From positions 1 to 64,000 of the forward strand of contig WTXI01000203.1 in the NCBI GenBank assembly GCA_022376515.1: DNA of 64,000 nt. Direction: 5' to 3'. The position numbers and the translations under genes were made by a program. This DNA is from Lactifluus volemus. Taxonomy: Eukaryota; Basidiomycota; Agaricomycetes; Russulales; Russulaceae. Each line of letters starts with the position of its first letter. Position 1 is the stretch's first letter. Of the stretch, positions 32,967 through 41,601 are shown in pieces. The notes under the pieces are model-generated. The model was given only the letters and a program-made list of their open reading frames with translations. It was not told the origin of the DNA and made no database searches.

Positions 32967-35900
32967 TCAGCGGCGCGCGGCGTCGAAAATTGGGCAGTGC
33001 ATGATGACATGCTCGATCGTTTGTAAAGTTTCGCCGCATTGGCATGCGATATGTTCTGGAGTGTGACGGGGGAAAAACCTTTGTGTGTACTCCCCTGTAA
33101 AGGCGTGTCCTGTGATAAATCTGTAAAACGTGGAATGTGTAAGTCTAGAGAACGTAGCTTTGGGCCTCTCCGTGTTAGGGCCGGTGGTCGTTTTCCCCGT
33201 TGTTGGCGGGTGGTTGTTTCTCTTGGGTTGGAACGTGTGGTGGGTTTTCCCATCCGGTGGGGAGGTGAGCGCGGTTCGATACGCCATCGATGTGTGCGGC
33301 CCTTGGTTGTACCGTTTTGCCCACTCTGTGATCGCCGTTTCATCGGCCTTTAGTAGTTGGTTGTTGATCGTTTGGGGCTCGGTGACGACATTGAGGTCTG
33401 CCGTTCTGGCTGCTTCGAACGCAAGCTGTCTCGTTCTGCGGAAGCCTACGAAAAGTATGTTTTTGGGCAGCCATAGGAGGGTGATTCGAACCGCGGGGTA
33501 CTTAGCTATGGTGGTGTTTAGCCTGTTGAGTAACTTGATGGATTCCGCTTGGTCCTCATGTGGGGATGAGTCCAGCGCTTTCGCGAGCGCAGCCCCTGCC
33601 GTTAAAGCGATGGTTATAGGTTTGTGTTGTTGGGATGGTTGTGCGTCTAGGAGGGAGGTGAGGGTGTCTAAACCAGAGTGGAGGGCGCGTAGTCTAATGT
33701 CTTGTTCCGTCGCCGTTTCTCCGAAGACTCCCTCTGCGTGGAATTTTTCCTTCCCGTCTTGGTATAGTGCCGCCGCTGTGGCCCCAATTTGTTTTCCATC
33801 TGGTCGACCCTTGTTCGAGCGTATACCATTGCAGAAAATGTTAATTGTTGTACCCTCACTGCACGCTGTTGTGAGGGAGTTGGTGACGGCTTCGTAGTTC
33901 CACTCTTTCTGTTTGAGTATGACTTTCACCTTACCATCCCAGTCCGGCGCTCCTGGTGGGAGCTCGGGGAAGGGGTCTATGCGTGGTCCATTCACGGGAA
34001 TCCTGGTCGCGAGTGATCGGAGGGTGGAGTTCAGGCTGGCTCGATTCGGCGCTGGGAGCGGCAGGTCATTAGCGTCTGGCAAATGCCAGATGCCGCCTAA
34101 GCGAAGGAGGAGCTGGCTTTCTCTCGGAGCTTTGTAAAGTCGGAGGGCTGTTTTTAGGAGAATCTTGTTGAGGCGTAGGTCCATGGGGAGGATGTTCAGG
34201 AGGTGGTGTAGAGGTTCGCGCGGGGTAGTTCGGAAGGTACCAGAGATAAGTCTGACCGCGTCGTTTTGGACTGTTTGGAGTCGTTTGACTAGGGTGACCT
34301 GTTTACCTGTGTACCAGAGTTGGCAGCCATACGTGAGGACGGGTAGGCATATCGCGTTGTACGCTAGCCTCCATCTTGCTTGATCGAGGCCGCGTACTGA
34401 GTTGCCTAGGAGTTGAAGGGCTTTAAGCGATGCCCGTGCCCGGTTACACATTACCTCTACATGGTGTGACCAGGAGAGCCGGTTGTCGAAGAAGAAACCC
34501 AGATAACGTAGGGTGTTTGTTGCCGTGACTTCATATTGGGTGTTGGGGGCCGGGAGGGGAAGGGACATGCGCTGTGGAGGGTCAGACTTTTCTCCACGTT
34601 TTCTGAAGTAGATTAGTTCTGTTTTCTCCGGCTCTGCGCTGAGTCCCGCCCTTGTTAGCCAGTCGATACATGAGGTGTAGCCGGCACGTATAGAGTTCTC
34701 GATGTCTCCCCAGTTGCGTCCGCAGGCGAAGATGGCACCATCATCTACGTACATACCCAGTGATGTGTTCGTCCATTCTCTCATTTTGTGCAGGAGTGGC
34801 GAGGTGTAGATCGTGGAAAGGACCGGCGATACCGGTGATCCTTGGGGGGTTCCTACTGGGAAATCGAAGGGGTCCGACGACTGGCCGTTGAAGCGTAGGC
34901 GGACTGTGCGGTCTGATAGGAAGGAGCGGCACCAGCTTACCAGCTCCGGCGCAAAGCCCAAATTGGCGAAAATTTGTATTAGTCTTTCATGATTGATATT
35001 GTCGAAATACCCTTGTATGTCAAACAAGAGTAATCCCGTCCTTAGACCCGCCCTGTGGGCTGCTTGGATGTCATGGAGTAATGAGAGGCCGGCGTCCAGG
35101 GTGGATGAAGCGTTTCGGCCGCCAAATTGTGTGGTTGGGACCAGCGCGTGTTTGGACATCTCTCTGTATATGATTTTAGCTACGATCTTCTCGAGGAGTT
35201 TACCCAGGCACTCCAAGAGCGAGATGGGTCTGAAATTTTTTGCGCGGGTGTAGTCAGCTCGGTGCGGTTTGGGGATTACGCACACAACAGCCTCTTTCCA
35301 CGGCCGAGGGTGGTATCCTGCTTTTAGGCACGCTGAGAAGAGGGCTAGTATGCGCTCTGGGTCCGCGGCCCAAACCCATTTGAGAATAATCCAGGTTTGG
35401 CCTGACTGTCCAGGCGCAGACTTGTTGGTGGTTTTTGCGAGGAGGGAGCTGATAAGTTCCTTGTCGATAGTGGGTAAGGTTCTGGTAGGCCGTGGTGGGG
35501 GATCGTCCTCGAAAGCTATTTCAACCCTTGGTGGTGTTCGGGGGAAGAAACGCTGTGAGAGAATGTCAGCAACTTCTTCGTGCGTGTGTGCCAACCCATC
35601 TGGTCCCTGTAGCGATGGTACTTTCGAAACTTTGCGGCCGTGTCGCCAGGCCGCCAGTTCCCAGAGTTGTGTTTTTTCGATGTAGTTGTCGGCCCACTGT
35701 CTCTTTGCTGCTCTCACTGTACCTTTGAGCCTTGCTTGTGCTGTCCCTCGTGTCCCTGTTGACCGTGCGCTGCGTAAGTTGTGGGTTGCGATCGCACAGG
35801 CCGCATTCCACCAAGGGGACGCTCTCGGGTGTGGGGGTTTCCGACGTCGGAAGACTTCTTCATTGGTGCGGCTTATGTCCAACATCAGTGCCTCTGTCGC

Positions 35901-36797
35901 GGTCTCAATTTCCTCTGCGTCGGGGCTGGCCTGGAAGGTGGGCGTTTTTGACCGTGCTTTGAACACACGGGTCCAGTCCTCCCTTTTTTCCGGGTCGATC
36001 ACAAAACCAAGGGTCGCCTCCGGGGTTTGGTGGGGTAGTTTGTCGCGAGTGCATCCAAAAAGGTGCAGCATGGCGTGGTCCGAAGCAAGGCTGCCTTCCC
36101 AGTCCAAGGTTAGGCCTGTGAAGGTTGCCGCTTGGATCGCCGCTTCGTTGTACCAAGCTAGGTCGATTACTGAGTCTCTCTCATGTTCTGCGCCTCGTCG
36201 GGTAATCTCGCCTGGGTTGTTCGCTAGTGAGAGTAGGTTTGTGGCCGCCCATTCTTCCAGGCGGCCTGCCCAGTATGAGCGGGGGACATCGGGGGGGGAC
36301 CACGCTCGTGAGTGCGTGTTGAAATCCCCTATTACTAGGGTGGGTATGGTTGCGTCGATGTCAATATCTAGGAGTTTTTGAAGTGATGTATTGTCCCGGA
36401 TGTCATGATAGAAATTGATTACTCGCCACTGCTCTTGGTCAAAGATGAGGTCGAGGACTTGTATAGTTGGGTGAGCGCAGATGTCTACCCGTGGTACTAC
36501 TGTAAAATGAGTACTGGTGTCGGTCTGCGTTGGTTTGCGTGAGTAGGCCATGACTTTGGGCCGTTGGCCTTCAGCATGGCCAGGGTAATGGATCTCCCAA
36601 GCTGGGGATGCTACCCCTCCTAGAACGTCTACTCCGTTCCGCGCGCTGTCATTTCGTGCTGTTCCAATGGTATCGAACCACGGTTCCTGGATTAGCATAA
36701 GGTGGGTATTAATATTGCTGTTTAGCAAGGCGTGAGTAACCGCGTTTCGCTTGCGCATATTAGCGGATGATATAAGGATGGGTGGTTGTACTGTCAT
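32967..36797 (-). CDS. Retrotransposon ORF2: endonuclease/reverse transcriptase
   Basis: The 1276-residue polyprotein would nick target DNA and reverse-transcribe the element RNA. The N-terminal EEP endonuclease shows Q-E-P-W, V-I-G-D-F-N-T-H-S, D-L-A-W and S-D-H. The reverse transcriptase follows with F-R-P-I-S-L-L-E, F-D-I-Q-G-Y-F-D, G-T-P-Q-G-S-P-V-S-P-V-L and the catalytic Y-V-D-D (near 34740-34752). An RNase H-like segment follows but has lost its acidic residues (I-F-C-N-G instead of the usual D-G). The C-terminal zinc-binding motif is C-x-C-x8-H-x4-C. The ORF stops at TGA 32967-32969, but the same frame continues to 32832 with L-L-E-T-Q-E-R-V-Q and F-L-E-E-T-R-A-C-x-K-P-R-A-V-W-E-P, the usual end of such proteins. 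The stop therefore looks like a CGA-to-TGA mutation. The start overlaps the ORF1 stop as TAATG. Confidence 0.93.
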   Translation of the reverse strand: MTVQPPILISSANMRKRNAVTHALLNSNINTHLMLIQEPWFDTIGTARNDSARNGVDVLGGVASPAWEIHYPGHAEGQRPKVMAYSRKPTQTDTSTHFTVVPRVDICAHPTIQVLDLIFDQEQWRVINFYHDIRDNTSLQKLLDIDIDATIPTLVIGDFNTHSRAWSPPDVPRSYWAGRLEEWAATNLLSLANNPGEITRRGAEHERDSVIDLAWYNEAAIQAATFTGLTLDWEGSLASDHAMLHLFGCTRDKLPHQTPEATLGFVIDPEKREDWTRVFKARSKTPTFQASPDAEEIETATEALMLDISRTNEEVFRRRKPPHPRASPWWNAACAIATHNLRSARSTGTRGTAQARLKGTVRAAKRQWADNYIEKTQLWELAAWRHGRKVSKVPSLQGPDGLAHTHEEVADILSQRFFPRTPPRVEIAFEDDPPPRPTRTLPTIDKELISSLLAKTTNKSAPGQSGQTWIILKWVWAADPERILALFSACLKAGYHPRPWKEAVVCVIPKPHRADYTRAKNFRPISLLECLGKLLEKIVAKIIYREMSKHALVPTTQFGGRNASSTLDAGLSLLHDIQAAHRAGLRTGLLLFDIQGYFDNINHERLIQIFANLGFAPELVSWCRSFLSDRTVRLRFNGQSSDPFDFPVGTPQGSPVSPVLSTIYTSPLLHKMREWTNTSLGMYVDDGAIFACGRNWGDIENSIRAGYTSCIDWLTRAGLSAEPEKTELIYFRKRGEKSDPPQRMSLPLPAPNTQYEVTATNTLRYLGFFFDNRLSWSHHVEVMCNRARASLKALQLLGNSVRGLDQARWRLAYNAICLPVLTYGCQLWYTGKQVTLVKRLQTVQNDAVRLISGTFRTTPREPLHHLLNILPMDLRLNKILLKTALRLYKAPRESQLLLRLGGIWHLPDANDLPLPAPNRASLNSTLRSLATRIPVNGPRIDPFPELPPGAPDWDGKVKVILKQKEWNYEAVTNSLTTACSEGTTINIFCNGIRSNKGRPDGKQIGATAAALYQDGKEKFHAEGVFGETATEQDIRLRALHSGLDTLTSLLDAQPSQQHKPITIALTAGAALAKALDSSPHEDQAESIKLLNRLNTTIAKYPAVRITLLWLPKNILFVGFRRTRQLAFEAARTADLNVVTEPQTINNQLLKADETAITEWAKRYNQGPHTSMAYRTALTSPPDGKTHHTFQPKRNNHPPTTGKTTTGPNTERPKATFSRLTHSTFYRFITGHAFTGEYTQRFFPRHTPEHIACQCGETLQTIEHVIMHCPIFDAARR

Positions 36798-39544
36798 TAA
36801 ATGATGTACTGCTTGGCAGCGCCAGTGTGGGGGCGCGAGGGGGAGTAGCTGTCAGTCTGTGCTGCGTCTCTAACTACCTCCGGGGGGTTGGAGGTATTGA
36901 CATTGAGGGCCTCAGGGAAGAGGATGGGGTCATATTCATTAACCGGGCGTGCCCCGGGTCCCCCTTCGTCTACCTCCATGGCCTGATGATTGCAGATGGC
37001 GGCAATTGCCCTGCTGTGTAGTGCTGACCTGATTTGGGGGCCGGTCGCGTTTGGGGGTAATGGAGGTGGGTCGTAGAGATCGCCATCTGGGTCCAGGATC
37101 TCTTCCAGCGTTTCGTTGGAGGGGCCAGCCCGGGCGCTGGCGGTCGTTGTAGGGGGTTCGCTGGCCGCGGACAGATCCAGTCCCCTACCTTTGTCTTTCT
37201 GTTTCCTTGCTTTTCGGCTTGGGCGCGGGCGGAAAAGATCTCGTGCTGGGCATCGTGTGTCTCTGCAGTTGTGGCCTTTTTTGTGGCAGTTGAGACATTT
37301 AAAGTGGCTACAGTCGCAGATACCTGCGACTTCGTGCTTTCTGGGGCAGTTTTGGCTGTGTTCATCTGAGGGGTGGGGACCGCCACAGATGTAGCAGCGG
37401 ACTGAGTCTTTCCCTAGAGCACAGCCTCTCGATGATCTAATATGTCCTAGCGCATGACAATGTGAGCATTGAACGAGTGCGGGTTTGTCTACCCATCTCT
37501 GGATGGTGACCTCTTTCCCAAAGAGAGCAGTTCTTTCTGTTAGGAGTTTGCTGGTGATGGTGCCGTCGGGGTCCGATATGGCGAAAGTGATTGTTGAGTA
37601 GTTGGATTCAATGCGCTCCACCGGTTTCAACCACCGCGGAGGCATGGCCAGGTGTGCCTTTTTAAGGCCTGGCAGCGCTTTCACTTCCCTGAGCAGAGCT
37701 TCCGGTCCAAAGACCTCGTAGTCAATGTCATCCCACGTTGGGACACCGTGGGCCAGGAGGCGTGTCCAGCCCATCGAGGGGCTCAGCTTACCTGAGCCAC
37801 GGAAAGGCGTGAGTAAAATATGTTCGTAAGAGCTGATTAGGTCAAACGGAATGTTGCCATCGAAGGAGTAGACAAAGTTTCCTTTGCTACGCGGGTGGAT
37901 GCTCCAGCGGCCTGACTTGAGGGGGATCGGCAGTGCCACAGCTTTCGCCATTTTGAGGGTGACTTCGCGGACGATCGAGTCGGCCGGGCGTATTCGTATA
38001 GTTTCCTCCAGCGCCTCGTCCAGGAAACCTCCGGATCTAATGACCGTGACCTCCGTGATTGTCGGGGTGCGGGGGCCTTGTCTCGGTGGGGCTGGGGGTT
38101 GTCTGGTGTTGGTTGCGGCGGCCGCTGCTCCGGCGTATGACCCAGGTGTGGAGTTCGGTTTTGGGGGTTGCGGTGGGGCAGGGGCGGGGGCAGGGGCAGC
38201 GGGGCCTACCTTGCTCCTCGCTCTCTTACCTCTTTCTTTGTGGGTGACAGGTGTGAACTCATCGTTCCCCGTGTCATAATGTTGGGGTGGTTCTGCTGCG
38301 GCCCACATACTCCCTTCAGTCCCTCTGGGGGCCAGGGGGTTCCTCATATTGGGGCGGGTGTCCGCCTTACTCGTCTGGGTGGGGGTCATCGTGTGTTCCA
38401 ACGCGTTGATTTTTGCGGCAAGAGGGGCCATCGCCGCCTGAATCGCGGGGCCGAGTGTGGCTTTGATTATTGCCGCTATGGTGTCTAGGTCTGTACTACC
38501 TTTTCCTTCTCCTTCCGGCGCCGTATGGGGGTCAGCGGGGGGAAAGAAATGCGTACTTTCCGTGCGTGTGTGGGCGTGCGGGAAATTCGTCCTTCCACGT
38601 GGGGTAACTGGGGATGCCGCGCGACTTACTAACGGGACCTTCCTCATCACGGGTGTGGCCGAGCCTTGTCTGGGGAGGGAGCCCGAGGCCGTGCGTTTAC
38701 TGCCCGTTGTGGGGGTGGGGGTTGCTTCTGTGGCAGAAGAGCCGCGTGTGATGTCAAGGCCCAACCTCCGTCCGGTTGCGATGAAGTAGTCTATGCCGTG
38801 GCTCCTTGCTTGGGCTGCTATTTCATTCTCGTGTCGGCGAGCGAGCATTTCGAGCTGTTCGGACTTCCAAAGAAGCCACTTTTCATCGACCTCTGCCGCT
38901 GCGGCTTTTGTCGCTTTGATGTTGAACTCGTTTTTCAGGGTGAGGTACCAGTCTTGGTACCCATCCTGGTCAGCTCCAATGTGTGTGTTTACATCGTCCG
39001 CTATGGCCGCCAGCCGGTGGAACAGCGTTGGGTTGTTTGGGAGTGGGTCAGGGTCGATCACTTCAGCTCTGACTCTATCCAGCGTGCTTTCTTTCTCGGT
39101 ACTGTATTGTCGGTGGTAGCCTCTGCCGACTGCGGCAAGAAGGGCACATGAGAGGCGAGCCCATTCGCTGGGGCCTAGAGGGGTAGGGTCGCGTGACGAG
39201 AAGTATCCTCGCTCTAGGGCCGCAATGACCGTGGTCACCGCGGCATTAAAGGTCTCTGTGGACATGTCTACGCCGGCACACGCACCGTTGAACACTAAGG
39301 GTTCTTCAGTGCTGAAAAAGAAGGGGGCTCGTATGCTTCCTAGGGCTTCACTGAGCGCCTCTCTATGTTCCTTATTTCGCATTTTAGGGAGCGACCCTTT
39401 GAAAGGGTTCGCCGGGACTCTGTACGGGGTAGTCTCCGGGAATAGCAAGGAGATCGAGGGGTCAGGAGGCTTCTCAGGTGGATTTAGCTGAGTTGCGCCT
39501 AAGGTTAGGGTTGGGAGCGGTGGGAGTACTGGATTAAGGTCCAT
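36797..39544 (-). CDS. Retrotransposon ORF1: gag-like RNA-binding protein
   Basis: From the ATG at 39544 the protein has 915 residues. The N-terminal half is a proline/threonine-rich region. A central domain (38000-37500) precedes a cysteine cluster at about 37475-37235: C-S-H-C-H-A-L-G-H, C-Y-I-C-G-G-P-H and C-L-N-C-H-K-K-G-H-N-C-R-D-T-R-C, i.e. CCHC-type knuckles of a nucleocapsid-like protein. The frame is open further upstream to 39784, but those 80 codons lie in the target-site duplication and the host flank, so they are not element sequence. It ends at TAA, which shares its last A with the ORF2 ATG. It would bind element RNA in the cytoplasmic particle. Confidence 0.88.
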   Translation of the reverse strand: MDLNPVLPPLPTLTLGATQLNPPEKPPDPSISLLFPETTPYRVPANPFKGSLPKMRNKEHREALSEALGSIRAPFFFSTEEPLVFNGACAGVDMSTETFNAAVTTVIAALERGYFSSRDPTPLGPSEWARLSCALLAAVGRGYHRQYSTEKESTLDRVRAEVIDPDPLPNNPTLFHRLAAIADDVNTHIGADQDGYQDWYLTLKNEFNIKATKAAAAEVDEKWLLWKSEQLEMLARRHENEIAAQARSHGIDYFIATGRRLGLDITRGSSATEATPTPTTGSKRTASGSLPRQGSATPVMRKVPLVSRAASPVTPRGRTNFPHAHTRTESTHFFPPADPHTAPEGEGKGSTDLDTIAAIIKATLGPAIQAAMAPLAAKINALEHTMTPTQTSKADTRPNMRNPLAPRGTEGSMWAAAEPPQHYDTGNDEFTPVTHKERGKRARSKVGPAAPAPAPAPPQPPKPNSTPGSYAGAAAAATNTRQPPAPPRQGPRTPTITEVTVIRSGGFLDEALEETIRIRPADSIVREVTLKMAKAVALPIPLKSGRWSIHPRSKGNFVYSFDGNIPFDLISSYEHILLTPFRGSGKLSPSMGWTRLLAHGVPTWDDIDYEVFGPEALLREVKALPGLKKAHLAMPPRWLKPVERIESNYSTITFAISDPDGTITSKLLTERTALFGKEVTIQRWVDKPALVQCSHCHALGHIRSSRGCALGKDSVRCYICGGPHPSDEHSQNCPRKHEVAGICDCSHFKCLNCHKKGHNCRDTRCPARDLFRPRPSRKARKQKDKGRGLDLSAASEPPTTTASARAGPSNETLEEILDPDGDLYDPPPLPPNATGPQIRSALHSRAIAAICNHQAMEVDEGGPGARPVNEYDPILFPEALNVNTSNPPEVVRDAAQTDSYSPSRPHTGAAKQYII

Positions 39545-39546
39545 GC

Positions 39547-39560
39547 GTAAGCTTCCTGCT
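39547..39560. repeat. Target-site duplication, right copy
   Basis: GTAAGCTTCCTGCT is identical to 32580-32593 and lies directly beside the element's 5' end. Confidence 0.9.
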
Positions 39561-40776
39561 GTTACTCCGAAGAAACGGGGTGCTGGCTCCTTCGACCGCG
39601 TCGCATGGGGCTCGGACGAGCTAGCGCCGAGTGGCAAAGGGGTAAATTTAGTACAGTTTGCGATACTCCCCTCCGTAGACCGAATGCGCACCGAACACGT
39701 TCTCTCCGAACTTGGAAACCCAAACAAAGTTTTCCATCTCCCTTCTGTACACGCAGGCATCATATAAAATTTCCGTGCGCCCACGAGCCTGGCACGAGAT
39801 TACAACCATCCGTAAATGGGCTGTATTATGGAGGAGGGTCCACAATGGCATAACGCCGCGATTAACGCGACATACTGACCAGAGACTGACACGCTGATGG
39901 TAAGAACCATGTACCAGTGCATGATCATGACGCCTCGCGAACTGTAGGCGCGGTAATATCATCTTTTATGTTCTTATTGTTATCATTTGTGACCGGAAGG
40001 GCAGTCCCAAACACATGACGTAGTCCATCCATGAGCAGCATTGCGCGCCAAGCTGGGGAAGATTAAAAAAAAAACACTGATTGAAGTTCCCATGTCAAAG
40101 AAGGTATGTCTAAGGCTCCGTAAAGCTTTGTGTGAGAATCCGGGCGCCGGCGTCTCCGAAAAGAAACGCTTTATCTGAGGTTGGCTCGCAAATGATTGGT
40201 GGCGGACTGCGCACGTGTATTACCTTGGTCTCTGACTTGCACTGCTGACCTTTGTGCACTGCCAGGGCGACTGCTCGATGCCCAGGCCCATAAGACAACT
40301 ACTCTACCGCGTTCATCAGCATCCTAGGGCAGTGATATTGGAAGCCATAGGGAACCCATGCTAGTCGTGCTTCGAGTCCATGCCGAGATTATATCTCTGC
40401 CTGATGTTCGTTGTCGAACACTTATCACACATCAGGTTCATCGTATGGGGCAGGGGCTGAGGTTAGTTCAGGGTTTCAGGAGTTAGAAACAGCGCTCATA
40501 AAAACCGAATTGTGTTCCGAGTCACTAATCGTACTGTGCTGTACATGGTGCCTCGGTAGAAGACCTCCAGAAACCTAGTACAAATAGAGCAAAGGACCGA
40601 TAATTAGCAATCAAAACTATTTCCAGATCAGCGACAAAAGAAGAAAAATCAGAGCTCGGAGTACTACTGAGGGTGATAAGGATCATAAGGTATGATGGTG
40701 GAGGCACGGTGAATGAATTGTTGACATACCTTGGGCGCAACGAAGTCTTTTGGGCGGAGCGGGAGCTACCGTGCCT
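39561..40776. other. Duplicated intergenic flank
   Basis: This non-coding sequence is shared with 58378-59729. Short frames are not conserved in frame between the two copies, which argues against a gene. Confidence 0.5.
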
Positions 40777-41289
40777 TTATACACGATGCCGCTGGTTGGG
40801 TCGACGACCGGCGTTATCTGCCACACGGCCAAAACGGTCCTCCCATTCCCGGATCATATTTCGTTCCAAAGCCCTTTCATATACGAAGTCAAGGGCATAT
40901 TCGACCACCGTTTCGAAGGGCTCCTTGTCTTCCAAAATCAAGTCTAGGACGAGATTCTTGTCGTAAATCATATACTGGCCCCGAGAGTGTTTGAGCCGCC
41001 GTTTTGGAGGCGTTTTCAGGTGCGACCTGAGATCTTCAATGCGGTGGCCCCGCCATGGGCAACGTGAATGAGGGCAGCAGATCCAGTTGGGAAGATGGAG
41101 CGAGAGTAGATGGCGTTTCAACTCCTGCTTGCGTCCACACTCTTTGCCGCATACGAGGCAAACTGATAGAGTTGGCTTGGGTGTGGAAGTGGAGACGGAT
41201 GTCGGGAAAGTCAGGATCGAGTTCGGGGAAGTGAGAGTCTCGGTGATGAATTGATACTCTCTGTTCAGGGTCGTGATGAAAGCGGCCAT
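40777..41289 (-). CDS. Zinc-finger protein (family ZF-A), copy 7
   Basis: A single open exon of 170 residues starts at an ATG (M-A-A-F-I-T-T-L-N-R-E-Y-Q-F). A Ser/Thr/Pro-rich stretch leads to finger 1, C-L-V-C-G-K-E-C-G-R-K-Q-E-L-K-R-H-L-L-S-L-H. Next are H-L-P-N-W-I-C-C-P and finger 2, C-P-H-S-R-C-P-W-R-G then H-L-K-T-P-P-K, in which the final cysteine of other members is missing. The C-terminal domain is present: Y-M-I-Y-D-K, L-D-L-I-L, Y-A-L-D-F-V-Y-E-R-A and W-E-D. It is a near-identical paralogue of copy 8 in unit 3. Retention of an intact frame in both copies suggests it is, or recently was, under constraint. A GA-rich leader at 41305-41325 precedes the start. Confidence 0.78.
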   Translation of the reverse strand: MAAFITTLNREYQFITETLTSPNSILTFPTSVSTSTPKPTLSVCLVCGKECGRKQELKRHLLSLHLPNWICCPHSRCPWRGHRIEDLRSHLKTPPKRRLKHSRGQYMIYDKNLVLDLILEDKEPFETVVEYALDFVYERALERNMIREWEDRFGRVADNAGRRPNQRHRV

Positions 41290-41601
41290 TCTGATGTATT
41301 ACTCTGAGAGAGAGAGAGTAGAACTGAGTTTGAGGAAGGGGTAGTTAGAGGAGAGACACGGAGAGCGGAGGCCCCTTTATGACATACCACTCACAATGAC
41401 CTATCTCATTTTCTCAGAATACCTGGCACCTACTCAGTTGGGATGGTGCCAACACCATTTTGAGAAGAGCCCCATACTTCGGTTCACGGCGAGGAGTTAA
41501 CGCTAGTTAGCAGTTGGCACTTCAAGTCATATGCATGCATTCCTTGGCACGTCCGAAACGCGATGCACGACGAGCGGTAAATTAGTGAAACCCAAATCTG
41601 A

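Larger units (their letters stand above)
32594..39546 (-). mobile_element. Non-LTR (LINE-like, Tad/R1-type) retrotransposon
   Basis: The element is about 6.95 kb on the minus strand. It ends 3' in a homopolymer of about 20 bases (poly(T) on the given strand, 32593-32613) and is flanked by a perfect 14-bp target-site duplication. It holds two overlapping ORFs: a gag-like protein with CCHC knuckles, then an endonuclease/reverse transcriptase. The 5' end lies two bases before the ORF1 ATG, so there is essentially no 5' UTR and the copy may be 5'-truncated. The 3' UTR is 32614-32966. Lesions include a probable nonsense codon near the end of ORF2. The insertion is absent from the paralogous site at about 58370, so it postdates that duplication or hit only one copy. 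Confidence 0.93.

Noticed and set aside
33130..33897. 255-codon plus-strand frame and several others within 33-39.5 kb
   Set aside because: They are antisense to the retrotransposon ORFs, which show clear catalytic motifs on the minus strand.
39545..39784. Extending retrotransposon ORF1 upstream to 39784
   Set aside because: The target-site duplication at 39547-39560 shows that these codons are host flank.
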